This document shows positions 53,192 to 62,153 of a stretch of DNA of 64,000 bases, piece after piece. The notes under the pieces were generated by a model. That model was not told the origin of the DNA. It saw nothing but the letters and a program-made list of their open reading frames with translations, and did no database searches. The translations under genes and the position numbers were made by a program. Location of the stretch: NCBI RefSeq assembly GCF_016804325.1, contig NZ_CP043627.1:729001-793000 (forward strand), read 5' to 3'. Within the stretch, counting starts at the first letter, position 1. The number at the start of each line of letters is the position of its first letter. Source of the stretch: Methylobacterium aquaticum (GTDB lineage: Bacteria > Pseudomonadota > Alphaproteobacteria > Rhizobiales > Beijerinckiaceae).

Positions 53192-54016
53192 ATGAGGGCG
53201 TTTCACCGCGCGGGCCTTTTCGCGGCCGGCCTGTTCGTGCTGGCGGGCGCCGCCGGCATGGCCGGGCCGGACCGGGCCGTCGCGCAGTCGGACCTCGAGA
53301 CCCCCGCCGATCCGCCGGTCCTATCGAAGCCCTACCGCTCGACGATCCCGATCTACCGCCGCCGCCCGCCGCCGGACGCGGTGCCGCCGGAGGCGGGCCA
53401 GCCCGCGAGCACCTGGCGCGAGCCGCCGGGCCGGGTCGGCGCCGCGCCCCTGCGGGATTCGGCTCCCGACGAGTCCGGCTTCGGCCCGGTGAAGCCCACC
53501 CCCGCGCACGATCTCGCTCCCCGCGACCTGACCCCCCGCGATCTTACCCCCCGTGACCTGGCCCCCGAAGACGACCCGGAGGACAGGGCCTCGGCCCCGC
53601 CCGTCCCGAAGGCCGCGCCGCGGCCGAAGCCGGAGCCGCGCGAGGCCGACCGGGCCGAGCGCGAGCGGCCCGCCCGGGAAGCCCCGCAGGCGACCGAGGC
53701 GATGGGGGACGCCGACGAGGACGTGCCGCCGGCCTATGTCGGCGTGTGGGGGCCGGGCGCGGCCGCCTGCTCCAGCCGCCGCTCCGCCCGCCGCGGCCTG
53801 CTGCCGGCGGTGATCCGGCCCGGCAGCGCCCGGGCCGGCAAGACCGTGTGCCGGTTCCGCGACACGCGGCGCGAGGGACGCGGCTGGACCATGACCGCCT
53901 CGTGCAGCAGCGCAGGCCGCCACTGGACCTCGCGGGTGCGACTGACCGTGGCGGGCAGCCGCCTGACCTGGGCGAGCGAGCGCGGCTCGGCCAGCTATAC
54001 CCGCTGCCGCGGCTGA
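53192..54016 (+). CDS. Exported Pro/Arg-rich protein with a small C-terminal cysteine domain
   Basis: The protein has 274 residues. The signal peptide AGLFAAGLFVLAGAAGMAG (cleavage near AVAQS) is followed by a long disordered Pro/Arg/Glu region (about 40-185) that contains a run of DLxPR repeats (DLAPRDLTPRDLTPRDLAPE). The last ~85 residues form a compact domain with four cysteines: AYVGVWGPGAAACSSRRSAR, KTVCRFRDTRREG, TMTASCSSAGRHW and SYTRCRG. Exported proteins with this ending are common in Methylobacterium-like genomes as far as I recall; the role is unknown. The ATG at 53192 was chosen for the signal peptide. Confidence 0.75.
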   Translation: MRAFHRAGLFAAGLFVLAGAAGMAGPDRAVAQSDLETPADPPVLSKPYRSTIPIYRRRPPPDAVPPEAGQPASTWREPPGRVGAAPLRDSAPDESGFGPVKPTPAHDLAPRDLTPRDLTPRDLAPEDDPEDRASAPPVPKAAPRPKPEPREADRAERERPAREAPQATEAMGDADEDVPPAYVGVWGPGAAACSSRRSARRGLLPAVIRPGSARAGKTVCRFRDTRREGRGWTMTASCSSAGRHWTSRVRLTVAGSRLTWASERGSASYTRCRG

Positions 54017-54171
54017 CGCCGGGAGCGCCCTGCAACCGGCCTTGACTCGCCGCAAACACCGGTGGTCGAAAGGGGACCCGCCGTGAAGAGAGCCCCGATG
54101 GCCCCGTTCCGCCCGCCCGCCGCGACGACGCTGCGGACCCGCGCCTCCGCCGGTCGACCGGGACCGCGCGC

Positions 54172-55101
54172 ATGACCGCCAAGCCCGCTCCCGGACAACG
54201 CGCTCCCGGAAAGCTCGTGGCCGTCGCCAACATGAAGGGCGGCGTCGGCAAGACCACCAGCGTGGTGATGCTGGCCGATGCGCTCGCCGCCGGCGGCGCC
54301 TCGGTGCTGGTGATCGACCTCGATCCCCAGGCCAGCGCCTCGGTGTGCTTTGCCGGCGACGCCATCCTGGCCGAGATGATCACCGGGGGCCGCACCCTCG
54401 ACTATTACCTGGGCCTGCGCATCGTCGACCACGACAAGGCCGCCCTGCCGGACTTCATCCGCGACTACGTCTCGAGCACCACCCATCTCGGCGAGCCGCT
54501 GCCGATCTCGCTTCTGGCTTCCGGGCCGTCGCTGCGCATCGTCGAGCGCGAGATCATCTACGCGCTCACCAAGCGCAAATACTCGATGCACGCCATCGAG
54601 GGCCACCTGTGGAAGCTGTTCCAGGAGGACTTCGCGCCCTTGCGCGACCGGTACGACTACGTGCTGTTCGACTGCGCGCCCGGCATCTCGCCGATGACCG
54701 AGGTGGCGATCCGGGCCTGCGACCTCGTGGTGGTCGCCTGCATCTCGGACTTCCTGTCCACCTACGGCCTCAAGGCGTTCTACGAGACGATCTGGGGCGT
54801 GGGCAGCGCCTCGGAGAGCATGCTGGCGCCGAAGAGGCCGCCGCACGTGCTGATCACCCGCTGGCAGAACACCAAGCAGCAGGCGACGACCTACGCCACG
54901 CTCCAGGAGAGTGCCGCTGCGGAAGGCGCGCGGTTTCGACTGTTCAGGACCCGCGTGCCGCAATCGGCCGCCCTGGCGAACGCGCTCACCCTGGAGTATC
55001 AGACCTTCGCCAACAAGTATCGTGACGCCAGCCGCGACCTGATCGGCGAGGTGATCACCCCGGTGGTGGCCGAGCTGAAGGAGGCCCTGGATGGCGCTTG
55101 A
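54172..55101 (+). CDS. ParA/Soj-family ATPase (orphan)
   Basis: The protein has 309 residues. The deviant Walker A is VANMKGGVGKTTSVVMLADA with both lysines; switch I is LVIDLDPQASASVCF; switch II is YVLFDCAPGISPMTEVAIRA. Inserted segments (ITGGRTLDYYLGLRIVDHDK and about 95-165) make it longer than chromosome-segregation ParA. No parB or parS is adjacent. Instead an overlapping gene for a Lys/Ala/Pro-rich protein follows, which resembles the arrangement of cargo-positioning ParA systems such as McdA-McdB or PpfA. The cargo is unknown. Confidence 0.88.
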   Translation: MTAKPAPGQRAPGKLVAVANMKGGVGKTTSVVMLADALAAGGASVLVIDLDPQASASVCFAGDAILAEMITGGRTLDYYLGLRIVDHDKAALPDFIRDYVSSTTHLGEPLPISLLASGPSLRIVEREIIYALTKRKYSMHAIEGHLWKLFQEDFAPLRDRYDYVLFDCAPGISPMTEVAIRACDLVVVACISDFLSTYGLKAFYETIWGVGSASESMLAPKRPPHVLITRWQNTKQQATTYATLQESAAAEGARFRLFRTRVPQSAALANALTLEYQTFANKYRDASRDLIGEVITPVVAELKEALDGA

Positions 55102-55693
55102 GATCGACGGCCTCGCGGTCCTGTGCGCGATCGCGGAGGCGCCGGCGGCCTTCCCGGCGATCCGCAGCGACGTCACCAAGGCCGCCCACGCCCTGGTGAC
55201 GAAGCAGCTGAAGGCCAAGACCCTGGACCTGCCCGGCCTGCGCGCGGTGCGCGAGGCGCTGGGCCCCCAGCCCCTGGCGCTGATCGTCGACGGGCTGAAG
55301 GATGCCGAGGTCAAGGCCCTGGTCACCCGCCTCGACAAGCACCACCCGGACCTGAAGGACGGGCCGGCCGTCCTGCATCGCCGCCACCTGATGGCGCTCG
55401 CCGCCGATCTCGACCCGGTCGCGGCGCCTGCGGCGAAGGCGAAGCCCGCCAAGGGGGCTGCCAAGGCGCCGGCCAAGGCCAAGCCCGCCGCCAAGGCGGT
55501 GCAGCAGGAGAAGGCGACCCCGGAGAAGGCGACCGATGCGGCGCCGGTGCAGGCACCCGCGGCAGCGCCGGAGCCCGCGCCGCCGGCCCGCCCGGCTCAC
55601 GCCCCGGTGCGCGGCAAGACCGCCCCGGCCGACGCCCTCGCCTCCGCCGCGATGGCCGCCCGCCCGCCGCGCCGCCCGCGCCAGCAGGAGTGA
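55091..55693 (+). CDS. Putative partner protein of the ParA-family ATPase
   Basis: The protein has 200 residues, with its start 11 nt inside the parA-like gene, so translation is coupled. The N-terminal ~110 residues are a compact helical domain (MALEIDGLAVLCAIAEAPAA, AHALVTKQLKAKTLDLPGLR, VKALVTRLDKHHPDLKDGPA). The rest is low-complexity Ala/Lys/Pro with KAKPAK-type repeats and a basic end (RPPRRPRQQE). A folded domain plus a positively charged disordered tail would suit binding to ParA and/or DNA or a condensate. No named family is recognised. Confidence 0.75.
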   Translation: MALEIDGLAVLCAIAEAPAAFPAIRSDVTKAAHALVTKQLKAKTLDLPGLRAVREALGPQPLALIVDGLKDAEVKALVTRLDKHHPDLKDGPAVLHRRHLMALAADLDPVAAPAAKAKPAKGAAKAPAKAKPAAKAVQQEKATPEKATDAAPVQAPAAAPEPAPPARPAHAPVRGKTAPADALASAAMAARPPRRPRQQE

Positions 55694-55770
55694 GGCGGGG
55701 CCGAACGTACCCCATTCAGATTGTGCAGGAAACAAGCTGCGCGGGTGCGGGAGCGACGGCCGAGAGCATG

Positions 55771-55797
55771 AACCCTCCCCCGCAGAGGGGGAGGGTT
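55771..55797. repeat. 'ccctccccc' family hairpin
   Basis: aaccctccccc and gggggagggtt pair around gcaga. The 45 bp before it (gctgcgcgggtgcgggagcg...) match the flank of the repeats at 5518 and 29645, showing a shared longer unit. Confidence 0.6.
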
Positions 55798-55872
55798 CGC
55801 GCGCGGCGATTGATTGTGTCGGCCGATCTGCGTTCTTAGCTCAAAAGTCGAACAGTCCCGGAGGAGCGCCCG

Positions 55873-57528
55873 ATGACCAAAGGTTCCGATCTGCTCGTCG
55901 CCGCCCTCGAGAACGAGGGCGTGGACCGGATCTTCGGCATCCCGGGCGAGGAGAATCTCGACGTCGTCGAATCGCTGCGCCAGTCGAAGATCGAGCTGGT
56001 CCTGACCCGCCACGAGCAGGCGGCGGCCTTCATGGCGGCGACCCATGGCCGGCTGACGGGGCGGCCTGGCGTCTGCATCTCGACTTTGGGGCCCGGCGCC
56101 CTCAACTTCACCACCGGCGCGGCCTATGCCCATCTCGGCGCGATGCCGATGCTGATGCTCACCGGCCAGAAGCCGATCATGAGCGCCCGCCAGGCCCGGT
56201 TCCAGATCGTCGACGTGATCGCGGCGATGCGCCCGCTCACCAAGATGACGCGCCAGATCGTGTCGGCCGCCTCGATCCCCACCATCGTGCGCGACGCCTT
56301 CCGGGTCGCCACCGAGGAGCGGCCGGGCCCGGTCCATCTCGAGCTGCCCGAGGACATCGCCGCCGAGGAGGCCGACGTCGCCCTGGTGCCGCCGCACCCG
56401 ATCGACCGGCCGGTGGCGAATCCCGCGGCGATCGAGCGGGCCGCCGCGATGATCCTCCAGGCCCGCCGCCCGCTGATCATGATCGGCGCCGCCGGCAACC
56501 GCCCGCGCCTCGTCGAGCCGCTCTCCGACTTCGTGCGCCGCACCCGGATCCCGTTCTTCAACACCCAGATGGGCAAGGGCGCCGTCACCGGCGGCTCGAA
56601 CCTCTACATCGGCACCGCGGCGCTCTCCGAGCGCGACTACGTCCACGAGGCGATCGACAGCGCCGACCTCATCGTCTCGATCGGCCACGACACCGTCGAG
56701 AAGCCGCCCTTCCTGATGGGCCGGGTCGCGGGCGGCCCGCGGGTGATCCATGTCGGCTACGTCTCGGCCAGCGTCGAGCAGGTCTTCCATCCGGATGCCG
56801 AGGTGGTGGGCGACATCGGCGCCACCGTCACGGCGCTGGCCGACCGGCTCGGCGGAAAGCTCGATCCGGAACCGGGCCTCCTGGAGATGCGCCAGCACAT
56901 CCTCGCCCGCATCAACGACCGGGCCGAGGAGGACCGCTTCCCGGTGACGCCGCAGCGCCTCGTCCACGACGTGCGGGCGGTGATGCCGGAGGACGGCATC
57001 GTCTGCCTCGACAACGGCATGTACAAGATCTGGTTCGCCCGCAACTACCGCACCCACGTCGCCAACACGCTGCTCCTCGACAACGCGCTCGCCACGATGG
57101 GCGCCGGCCTGCCCTCGGCGATGATGGCCAAGCTCGTCCATCCGGAGCGCCGGGTCCTGGCGGTCTGCGGCGACGGCGGCTTCATGATGAACAGCCAGGA
57201 GCTCGAGACGGCGGTTCGCCTGAACCTCGACCTCGTGGTGCTGGTGCTCGACGACCGGGCCTACGGCATGATCCGGTGGAAGCAGGCGGTCGACAAGTTC
57301 CCCGATTACGGCATGACCTTCGGCAACCCGGATTTCGTGACATACGCCGAATCCTACGGCGCCAAGGGCCACCGCGTGACCTCCGCCGAGGCGCTGGCGC
57401 CGACCCTGGAGGCCGCCTTCGCGGCGGGCGGGGTGCATCTCGTGGCGGTACCGGTCGATTATTCCGAGAACACCCGGGTGCTGGTCGACGAACTCGGCGG
57501 CCACGCCCCGCAGGTCGATCCGGGCTAA
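55873..57528 (+). CDS. Acetolactate synthase large-subunit-like thiamine-diphosphate enzyme
   Basis: The protein has 551 residues. The PYR domain has GIPGEENLDVVESL and the catalytic Glu in TRHEQAAAFMAATHGRLTG. The central FAD/regulatory-like domain has PLIMIGAAGNRPRLVEPLSD, and the PP domain has the TPP motif VCGDGGFMMNSQELETAVRL. FGNPDFVTYAESYGAKG and YSENTRVLVDEL at the end resemble catabolic acetolactate synthase (AlsS-type), which needs no small subunit; no ilvN lies beside it. It probably condenses two pyruvates to acetolactate. Other TPP enzymes (e.g. glyoxylate carboligase) are less likely. gaggagcgcc precedes the ATG. Confidence 0.87.
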   Translation: MTKGSDLLVAALENEGVDRIFGIPGEENLDVVESLRQSKIELVLTRHEQAAAFMAATHGRLTGRPGVCISTLGPGALNFTTGAAYAHLGAMPMLMLTGQKPIMSARQARFQIVDVIAAMRPLTKMTRQIVSAASIPTIVRDAFRVATEERPGPVHLELPEDIAAEEADVALVPPHPIDRPVANPAAIERAAAMILQARRPLIMIGAAGNRPRLVEPLSDFVRRTRIPFFNTQMGKGAVTGGSNLYIGTAALSERDYVHEAIDSADLIVSIGHDTVEKPPFLMGRVAGGPRVIHVGYVSASVEQVFHPDAEVVGDIGATVTALADRLGGKLDPEPGLLEMRQHILARINDRAEEDRFPVTPQRLVHDVRAVMPEDGIVCLDNGMYKIWFARNYRTHVANTLLLDNALATMGAGLPSAMMAKLVHPERRVLAVCGDGGFMMNSQELETAVRLNLDLVVLVLDDRAYGMIRWKQAVDKFPDYGMTFGNPDFVTYAESYGAKGHRVTSAEALAPTLEAAFAAGGVHLVAVPVDYSENTRVLVDELGGHAPQVDPG

Positions 57529-57532
57529 GGCG

Positions 57533-58660
57533 GTGCGGATCGCCGCGCCGGATCCGCGCCGGCGCCGGCGCGCGGCCGGGGCGCTGATGCTGCTCGCCGG
57601 GGCCGGCGTCGCGGCGGCAGCCCCGGTCCTGGTGCCGCAGGGAGCCAGGGCCTGGCGCCTGCGCGAGGCCGCCGACGATCCCGCGGCGCTCGCCACCTTG
57701 CGCCTGGACTCGGTCGCCGATGCGGCGCGGATCGGCGCCGGCCTCGACGCGGCGGTGGCGGCGGGCGACGACGACCTGGCGCAGAGCTTCCTGGCCCTCG
57801 CCGAGGAGCGGGGCGTCGCCGTCTCGCCCGAGCGGCGGGCGGCGGTGGCGGCGCTGGCCGAGACCGCCCCGCGCCGGGCGCTGACGGATGCCGCGACCGG
57901 CTTCGTCAGCGGGGAGGGGGCCGGCATGGCGGGCTTGGCCGGCGCGGTGGCGGGCGACCTCGTCGGCTACGGCGACCTGCGCGACCTGTGGCGCGAGGGC
58001 GGGCGGCTCGCCCGCGGCGAGGCCTACGACCCGCTGCTCCTCGGGCTCGCCACCGCCGGGCTGGCGCTCACCGGCGCCACCATCGTGTCCCTCGGCTCGA
58101 GCGTGCCGGTCCATGCCGGCACCACGACGCTCAAGCTCGCCGCCCGCACCGGCAAGCTGTCCCGGCCGCTGGCCGCGCGGCTCACCCGCAGCGCCGGCGC
58201 CGCGATCGACCGGGAGGCGTTGGCCCTCGCCACCGCGGCCGCCGGCCGGCTCGACCTCGCGGCCCTGTGCCAGGGCGCGAAGGGCGTGCTCAAGCCGGGT
58301 GCGTTCCGGGAGATCCGCAGCGTCGGCGAGCAATCGGCCCGGATCCAGGCGCGGCTCGGCGCCCGCGGCACCCTCCAGGCCCTCGCGGTGGCGGAGAATG
58401 CCGACGACCTGCGCCGGGTCGCCCGCCTGTCTGAGGGCCTGGGCGGGCGCACCCGGGCGGTCCTGGCTTTGCTCGGCCGCGGCGCCCTGGTGCTGGGTTC
58501 GGGCCTGCTGGCGATCCTGCAGGGCCTGTGGCTCGTCCTCGCCTGGTTCTTCGCCGCCGCCCTGTTCTGCCGCCGCGCCGGCACCGCCCTCGGCCGGCTG
58601 ATCTGGCGCCGCCCGCGTCGCGCGAGAGCCGCGCCGCGCCTGGCGGACGCGCCCGCCTGA
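57533..58660 (+). CDS. Hypothetical membrane protein
   Basis: The protein has 375 residues from a GTG 4 nt after the upstream stop codon, so it is co-transcribed with the acetolactate-synthase-like gene. An N-terminal signal-anchor (RRAAGALMLLAGAGVAAAAP), a Gly/Ala-rich segment at 125-145 (GFVSGEGAGMAGLAGAVAGD), a hydrophobic stretch near 175-195 and a C-terminal one (LVLGSGLLAILQGLWLVLAW FFAAALF, written with a break) are visible. The region 50-110 is helical and repeat-like (ADAARIGAGLDAAVAAGDDD). No catalytic motif and no known family; the pairing with the TPP enzyme may only reflect operon history. Confidence 0.7.
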   Translation: MRIAAPDPRRRRRAAGALMLLAGAGVAAAAPVLVPQGARAWRLREAADDPAALATLRLDSVADAARIGAGLDAAVAAGDDDLAQSFLALAEERGVAVSPERRAAVAALAETAPRRALTDAATGFVSGEGAGMAGLAGAVAGDLVGYGDLRDLWREGGRLARGEAYDPLLLGLATAGLALTGATIVSLGSSVPVHAGTTTLKLAARTGKLSRPLAARLTRSAGAAIDREALALATAAAGRLDLAALCQGAKGVLKPGAFREIRSVGEQSARIQARLGARGTLQALAVAENADDLRRVARLSEGLGGRTRAVLALLGRGALVLGSGLLAILQGLWLVLAWFFAAALFCRRAGTALGRLIWRRPRRARAAPRLADAPA

Positions 58661-59041
58661 CGGCAACGCATCGTCGTCTCACAGACGCGCCGCGAGAGCG
58701 GATGGCCGCGGACAGCATCTGCCGTGTCGATCCCTGCGGCCTTCCCCTGCATTCGAGGGCGCTCGACTGCCTGGACCGGCGGCGTCGTCTCCAACGTATC
58801 CCGGCGCAATCTCCGAGCCGGGCCCGAGACGCGCCTTCTCGGATACCTCGACCATCGGTGATCGGCACTGGCCGGCACCGACGGGCGGCGATCGACCGTC
58901 CGGCGGCCCGCATCCCCTCCGAAAGGATGATACCAATCCCGGCCGCATCGCCACGATCGATACCATACACAAGCATCAACCCGCGATCCGATCAATCATG
59001 TCCGATATAATTCTGACGATGGAGCGGGAAGGAACAGTCTT
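58661..59041. other. Intergenic region upstream of the LuxR-type gene
   Basis: About 380 bases with no gene. The last 120 bases (58925-59040) are AT-richer (gatgataccaatcccggccg, atcatgtccgatataattct) and probably hold the promoter of the regulator downstream. Confidence 0.4.
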
Positions 59042-59941
59042 GTGCCGCGGAGATTTTGGTACTTATATGGATTGGGGCGGGTCGTGGCCCGCCCGTTCGC
59101 GACGGTTTGCCGGGGGGGCGACGATGCAGGCGCGCAGGTGGAGCGAGCGCAGTCGGACCGGATTGCCGCGGTCGGAGGACCGGGGGCGGCGCGACCGCTC
59201 GACCGGGACCATCGCGCCGTGACCGCCGGCATCGTCGCCTGGCAGCCGGCCGCGGCCGCCGCCCTCGACGCCCTCGCCCTCGCGGTGCTCGTGGTCGACC
59301 GGCAGGGGCATATCCTCCATGCCAACCGGGAGGCGGCGGACCTCCTCGACCGGCCCGACGGCGCCCTGTCGGGCCAGCACGCGGCCTGCGGCTGCCATGT
59401 CGCCCATGATCATGGCGCCAACGATCATGGCGCCAAGGATCAGAGGATCCGGCATCTCGGGACGCGCCGGGCGGAGGGCCGCTCGCGGCTCCAGGCCCTG
59501 ATCCAGGCGGCCTGCGACGGGCGCCCCGGGGAGGCGGTCGGCTTCCTCCAGCTCGAGGGCGGTATTCCGGACGAGCCGGGCGTCTCGGTCTGCGTCTCGC
59601 CCCTCGCCGAGGCGGAGGCGCCGGGCCGGGCGCTGGTGGTGGCCCGCCTGCTGCGGGCGCAAGGGCGGATCGAGGCGCAGTTGCGCACCCTGTTCGGCCT
59701 GACCCGGGCCGAGGCGCAGGTCGGGGCGGGCCTGGCCCGCGGCGGCAGCCTGGCGGAGATCGCCGCCGAACTCGGCATCAGCGTCACCACGGCGCGCACC
59801 CACGTCGCCCGCATCTTCCTCAAGACCGGCACCCGGCAGCAGAGCCAGCTCGTCGCCCTGGTGGCGGCGGTGCAACTGCCGGTGGCCTATGGCGCCGAGG
59901 TGGCGGCCGTGCCGGCTCAGGCCCTCAGGTCGAGCCGGTAG
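59042..59941 (+). CDS. LuxR-type transcriptional regulator with PAS-like sensor
   Basis: The C-terminal LuxR/FixJ-type helix-turn-helix is clear: LFGLTRAEAQVGAGLARGGS with LAEIAAELGISVTTARTHVA and RIFLKTGTRQQSQLVALV. Upstream, AAALDALALAVLVVDRQGHI and LHANREAADLLDRPDG start a PAS-like fold that may bind a ligand. A short His/Asp repeat (HDHGANDHGAKDQ, near 125-138) sits in its middle, where homologues vary. The start is uncertain: the GTG at 59042 has a good ggaagga site, but the first ~55 residues are of unusual composition and a GTG at 59219 is possible. The end overlaps the GntR gene tail-to-tail by 25 bp. Confidence 0.78.
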   Translation: MPRRFWYLYGLGRVVARPFATVCRGGDDAGAQVERAQSDRIAAVGGPGAARPLDRDHRAVTAGIVAWQPAAAAALDALALAVLVVDRQGHILHANREAADLLDRPDGALSGQHAACGCHVAHDHGANDHGAKDQRIRHLGTRRAEGRSRLQALIQAACDGRPGEAVGFLQLEGGIPDEPGVSVCVSPLAEAEAPGRALVVARLLRAQGRIEAQLRTLFGLTRAEAQVGAGLARGGSLAEIAAELGISVTTARTHVARIFLKTGTRQQSQLVALVAAVQLPVAYGAEVAAVPAQALRSSR

Positions 59942-60696
59942 GCGTAGGCGTCGCCGCGAAACAGGCCCTCGACATACTCGATCATCCGGTCGTCCCGGTC
60001 ATAGGAATGGCGCTTGATCAGCAGGCAGGGCAGGGGTTGCGTGAAACCGAACACCGCACATTCCGCCTCGTCCGGCGTCGCCGCCTCGATGGTCTGGCGG
60101 CAGCGCACCAGGGCCGCCCCGTGCGCGCCGAGGAACGCGTAGACCGAGCCGCCGAGGTCGCCCTCGGCCAGCGCCGGCACCGCCGTGAGGTCGTACCACG
60201 CCACCTCCCGCGACAGCGGCATGCCGTCGCCGCAGCGGATGCGGACCAGCTTGAGGAACGGCGCGGTCGAGGGCAGGCCGAACAGCGAGGCGATCGAGCG
60301 GTCCTGGGCCACGCGGCGCTCGACGATCCGCGTCGAGGGCACGCGGCCGAGTTCCCGCATCTCCTCGGTGAAGCCCTTGAGCCGGTCCATGCCCGGGCTG
60401 AGCCGGGTGCGGCCGGCCGCGACGATGAAGCCGTGCCGGCCATGGGCCGTGAGGTAATGCTGCCGCCGCAAGGAATCGTAGCAGCGCTGCACCGTGGTGC
60501 GGCTGACGCCCAGCGCCTCCGCGAAGGGCCGCTCGGCCGGCAGCGTCGTGCCGCCCGCCACCGTCCCGTCCTCGATCAGCCCGCGCAGCTGCTCCTCCAG
60601 CTGCTGGTAGAGCGGCTTCGCGGTATCGTTGCGCAGCCGCACCAGGCTCGTCAGGGCAGGGGGGCCCGGGCCGGGCCCGGACGGGTGCTCGGGCAT
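59917..60696 (-). CDS. GntR-family (HutC-type) transcriptional regulator
   Basis: The protein has 259 residues. The winged helix (about 18-85) includes KPLYQQLEEQLRGLIEDGTV, LPAERPFAEALGVSRTTVQR and RRQHYLTAHGRHGFIV. The UTRA ligand domain (about 100-255) has PSTRIVERRVAQDRSIASLF, FLKLVRIRCGDGMPLSREVA and LLIKRHSYDRDDRMIEYVEG, ending YAYRLDLRA. HutC/UTRA regulators bind small sugars, amino acids or organic acids. It is divergent from the PfkB-family kinase (101-bp gap), which is its most probable target. The ATG at 60696 was chosen to give a short N-terminal tail. Confidence 0.9.
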   Translation of the reverse strand: MPEHPSGPGPGPPALTSLVRLRNDTAKPLYQQLEEQLRGLIEDGTVAGGTTLPAERPFAEALGVSRTTVQRCYDSLRRQHYLTAHGRHGFIVAAGRTRLSPGMDRLKGFTEEMRELGRVPSTRIVERRVAQDRSIASLFGLPSTAPFLKLVRIRCGDGMPLSREVAWYDLTAVPALAEGDLGGSVYAFLGAHGAALVRCRQTIEAATPDEAECAVFGFTQPLPCLLIKRHSYDRDDRMIEYVEGLFRGDAYAYRLDLRA

Positions 60697-60797
60697 CGGC
60701 GGCTCAGCCGCTGCGGCGGGACCGCGCCGGCACGGCGCGGGCGACGGGACGGAGAAGGGGCATGATCGCCGCAATGAGCGTCGGGGAGAGAGTCGAC

Positions 60798-61754
60798 ATG
60801 CTAGCCGATCCGGCTCTCTTCGTCCTCGGGAGCTTCGTGGTGGCCTGTTCTGCCACGGTTGACCGCCTGCCGCGAGCGGGCGAATCGCTGAGGGCACAGG
60901 CTTTCCTGGTCGAACCGGGCGGCAAGGGCCTCAATCTCGCGGTCGGCGCGCGGCGCCTCGGCGCCGCGGTCGACGGCCTCCTGGCGGTCGGCGACGATCC
61001 CCTGGCGGCGCTCGCCGCGCCGGCCCTCGACCGCGCCGGCCTGCCCGCCGCGATGCTGCATCGCTTCGCCGGCCCGACCGGAGCCGGCATCGGCTTCACC
61101 GACGCCGCGGGCGAGAATTGCCTCGCCGTCCATCCGGGCGCCAATGCCCGGCTCGGGACCGCGGAGGTGCGGGCGGCGGCGGAGCGGATCGCCGGGAGCG
61201 CCCTCGTCCTGGCGCAGTTCGAGGTCGGCGACGAGGCGGTGGCGGAGGCCTTCCGGATCGCCCGCGCGGCAGGCGTGCGCACCCTGCTCAACCCCTCGCC
61301 GTTCCGGATGCCGTCGCCCGGGATCCTGGCCGACACCGCGATCCTGGTCGTCAATGCGGTCGAGGCGGCGGCGTTCGGCGTCGCTCTCGGAGTACCGCTG
61401 CCCGATGGCGGGAACGAGACGAGCCCGAAGGCCTGGGCCGGCCTCGCGGGGGCGCTCCTCGCCTCCGGGCCGGACCTCGTCGTCGTCACCCTCGGGTCCG
61501 GTGGCGCGCTCGCCTTCCGGGACGGCCGGCCCGCCCTGGTCCAGCCCGCCTTCCGGGTGACCGCGATCGATACGCTCGGGGCGGGCGACGCCTTCACGGC
61601 GGGGCTCGCGGTCGCCCTCGCCGAGGGGCGTCCGCTCCCGGAGAGCCTGAGCCTGGCTGCGGCCTGCGGCGCCTGCGTGGTCCGCCGCAAGGGCGTGTTC
61701 GATGCCTTGCCGGATCGCGCCGCCATCGCGGACCTGGTCGGCGGGGTGGCCTGA
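60798..61754 (+). CDS. PfkB-family carbohydrate kinase (ribokinase-like)
   Basis: The protein has 318 residues from the ATG at 60798 (ggggagaga upstream; another in-frame ATG is 12 codons earlier). LFVLGSFVVACSATVDRLPR, FLVEPGGKGLNLAVGARRLG (sugar-binding G-G-K-G), ENCLAVHPGANARLG, VVTLGSGGALAF and the catalytic VTAIDTLGAGDAFTAGLAVAL are the ribokinase/PfkB signatures. It phosphorylates a sugar or nucleoside; the G-G-K-G-x-N pattern favours ribokinase-like substrates. Divergent GntR/UTRA control is likely. No sugar transporter is nearby. Confidence 0.9.
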   Translation: MLADPALFVLGSFVVACSATVDRLPRAGESLRAQAFLVEPGGKGLNLAVGARRLGAAVDGLLAVGDDPLAALAAPALDRAGLPAAMLHRFAGPTGAGIGFTDAAGENCLAVHPGANARLGTAEVRAAAERIAGSALVLAQFEVGDEAVAEAFRIARAAGVRTLLNPSPFRMPSPGILADTAILVVNAVEAAAFGVALGVPLPDGGNETSPKAWAGLAGALLASGPDLVVVTLGSGGALAFRDGRPALVQPAFRVTAIDTLGAGDAFTAGLAVALAEGRPLPESLSLAAACGACVVRRKGVFDALPDRAAIADLVGGVA

Positions 61755-61803
61755 ATCGCTCACCCCCGAAAAGGTGTTTTCCGAAACGTCGGCGCGCTCT
61801 GAC

Positions 61804-61896
61804 TCAGGTGAAAAGGCCCGCGAGCAGGCTGCCGACCATCGCCACCATCGCGAGGGTCACGAGGAACCGGATGTCGTCGAGTCTTTCCCTGATCAT
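61804..61896 (-). CDS. 30-residue small membrane protein
   Basis: The ORF starts MIRERLDDIRFLVTLAMVAM and continues VGSLLAGLFT: a charged N-terminal helix followed by one transmembrane helix. A perfect ggagg lies 8 nt before the ATG (61896). Small single-span proteins of this shape are often missed. There is no neighbour within 45 bp on the same strand, so it is probably an independent transcript. Confidence 0.55.
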   Translation of the reverse strand: MIRERLDDIRFLVTLAMVAMVGSLLAGLFT

Positions 61897-62153
61897 CGCC
61901 GAACCTCCGTCGCCGCGTGACCGGGCGATGTGTAGAACCTGAGCGCGGCTTGCGCCGTGCGCGTCCGCACCTTTGCTTGATGAAGGGTGAACGCGGTGTA
62001 TCCGGGATTGTCCGGTTGCGGTCAGGGCCGGCGCAAGCCCCTGCGGGCCGTCCGAAAGTCCTGAGGGCTCACGCAAAAGCCACTGCGGGTTCGTTGCGAA
62101 AATGAGATGAATCCGACCCGGCTTGGCCGTTGACAGATGCCCTCGCACCTAAG

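Noticed and set aside
61761..61780. Terminator after the PfkB-family kinase (cacc..ggtgtttt)
   Set aside because: The stem has only 4 bp and an 8-nt loop, too weak to list as a feature.
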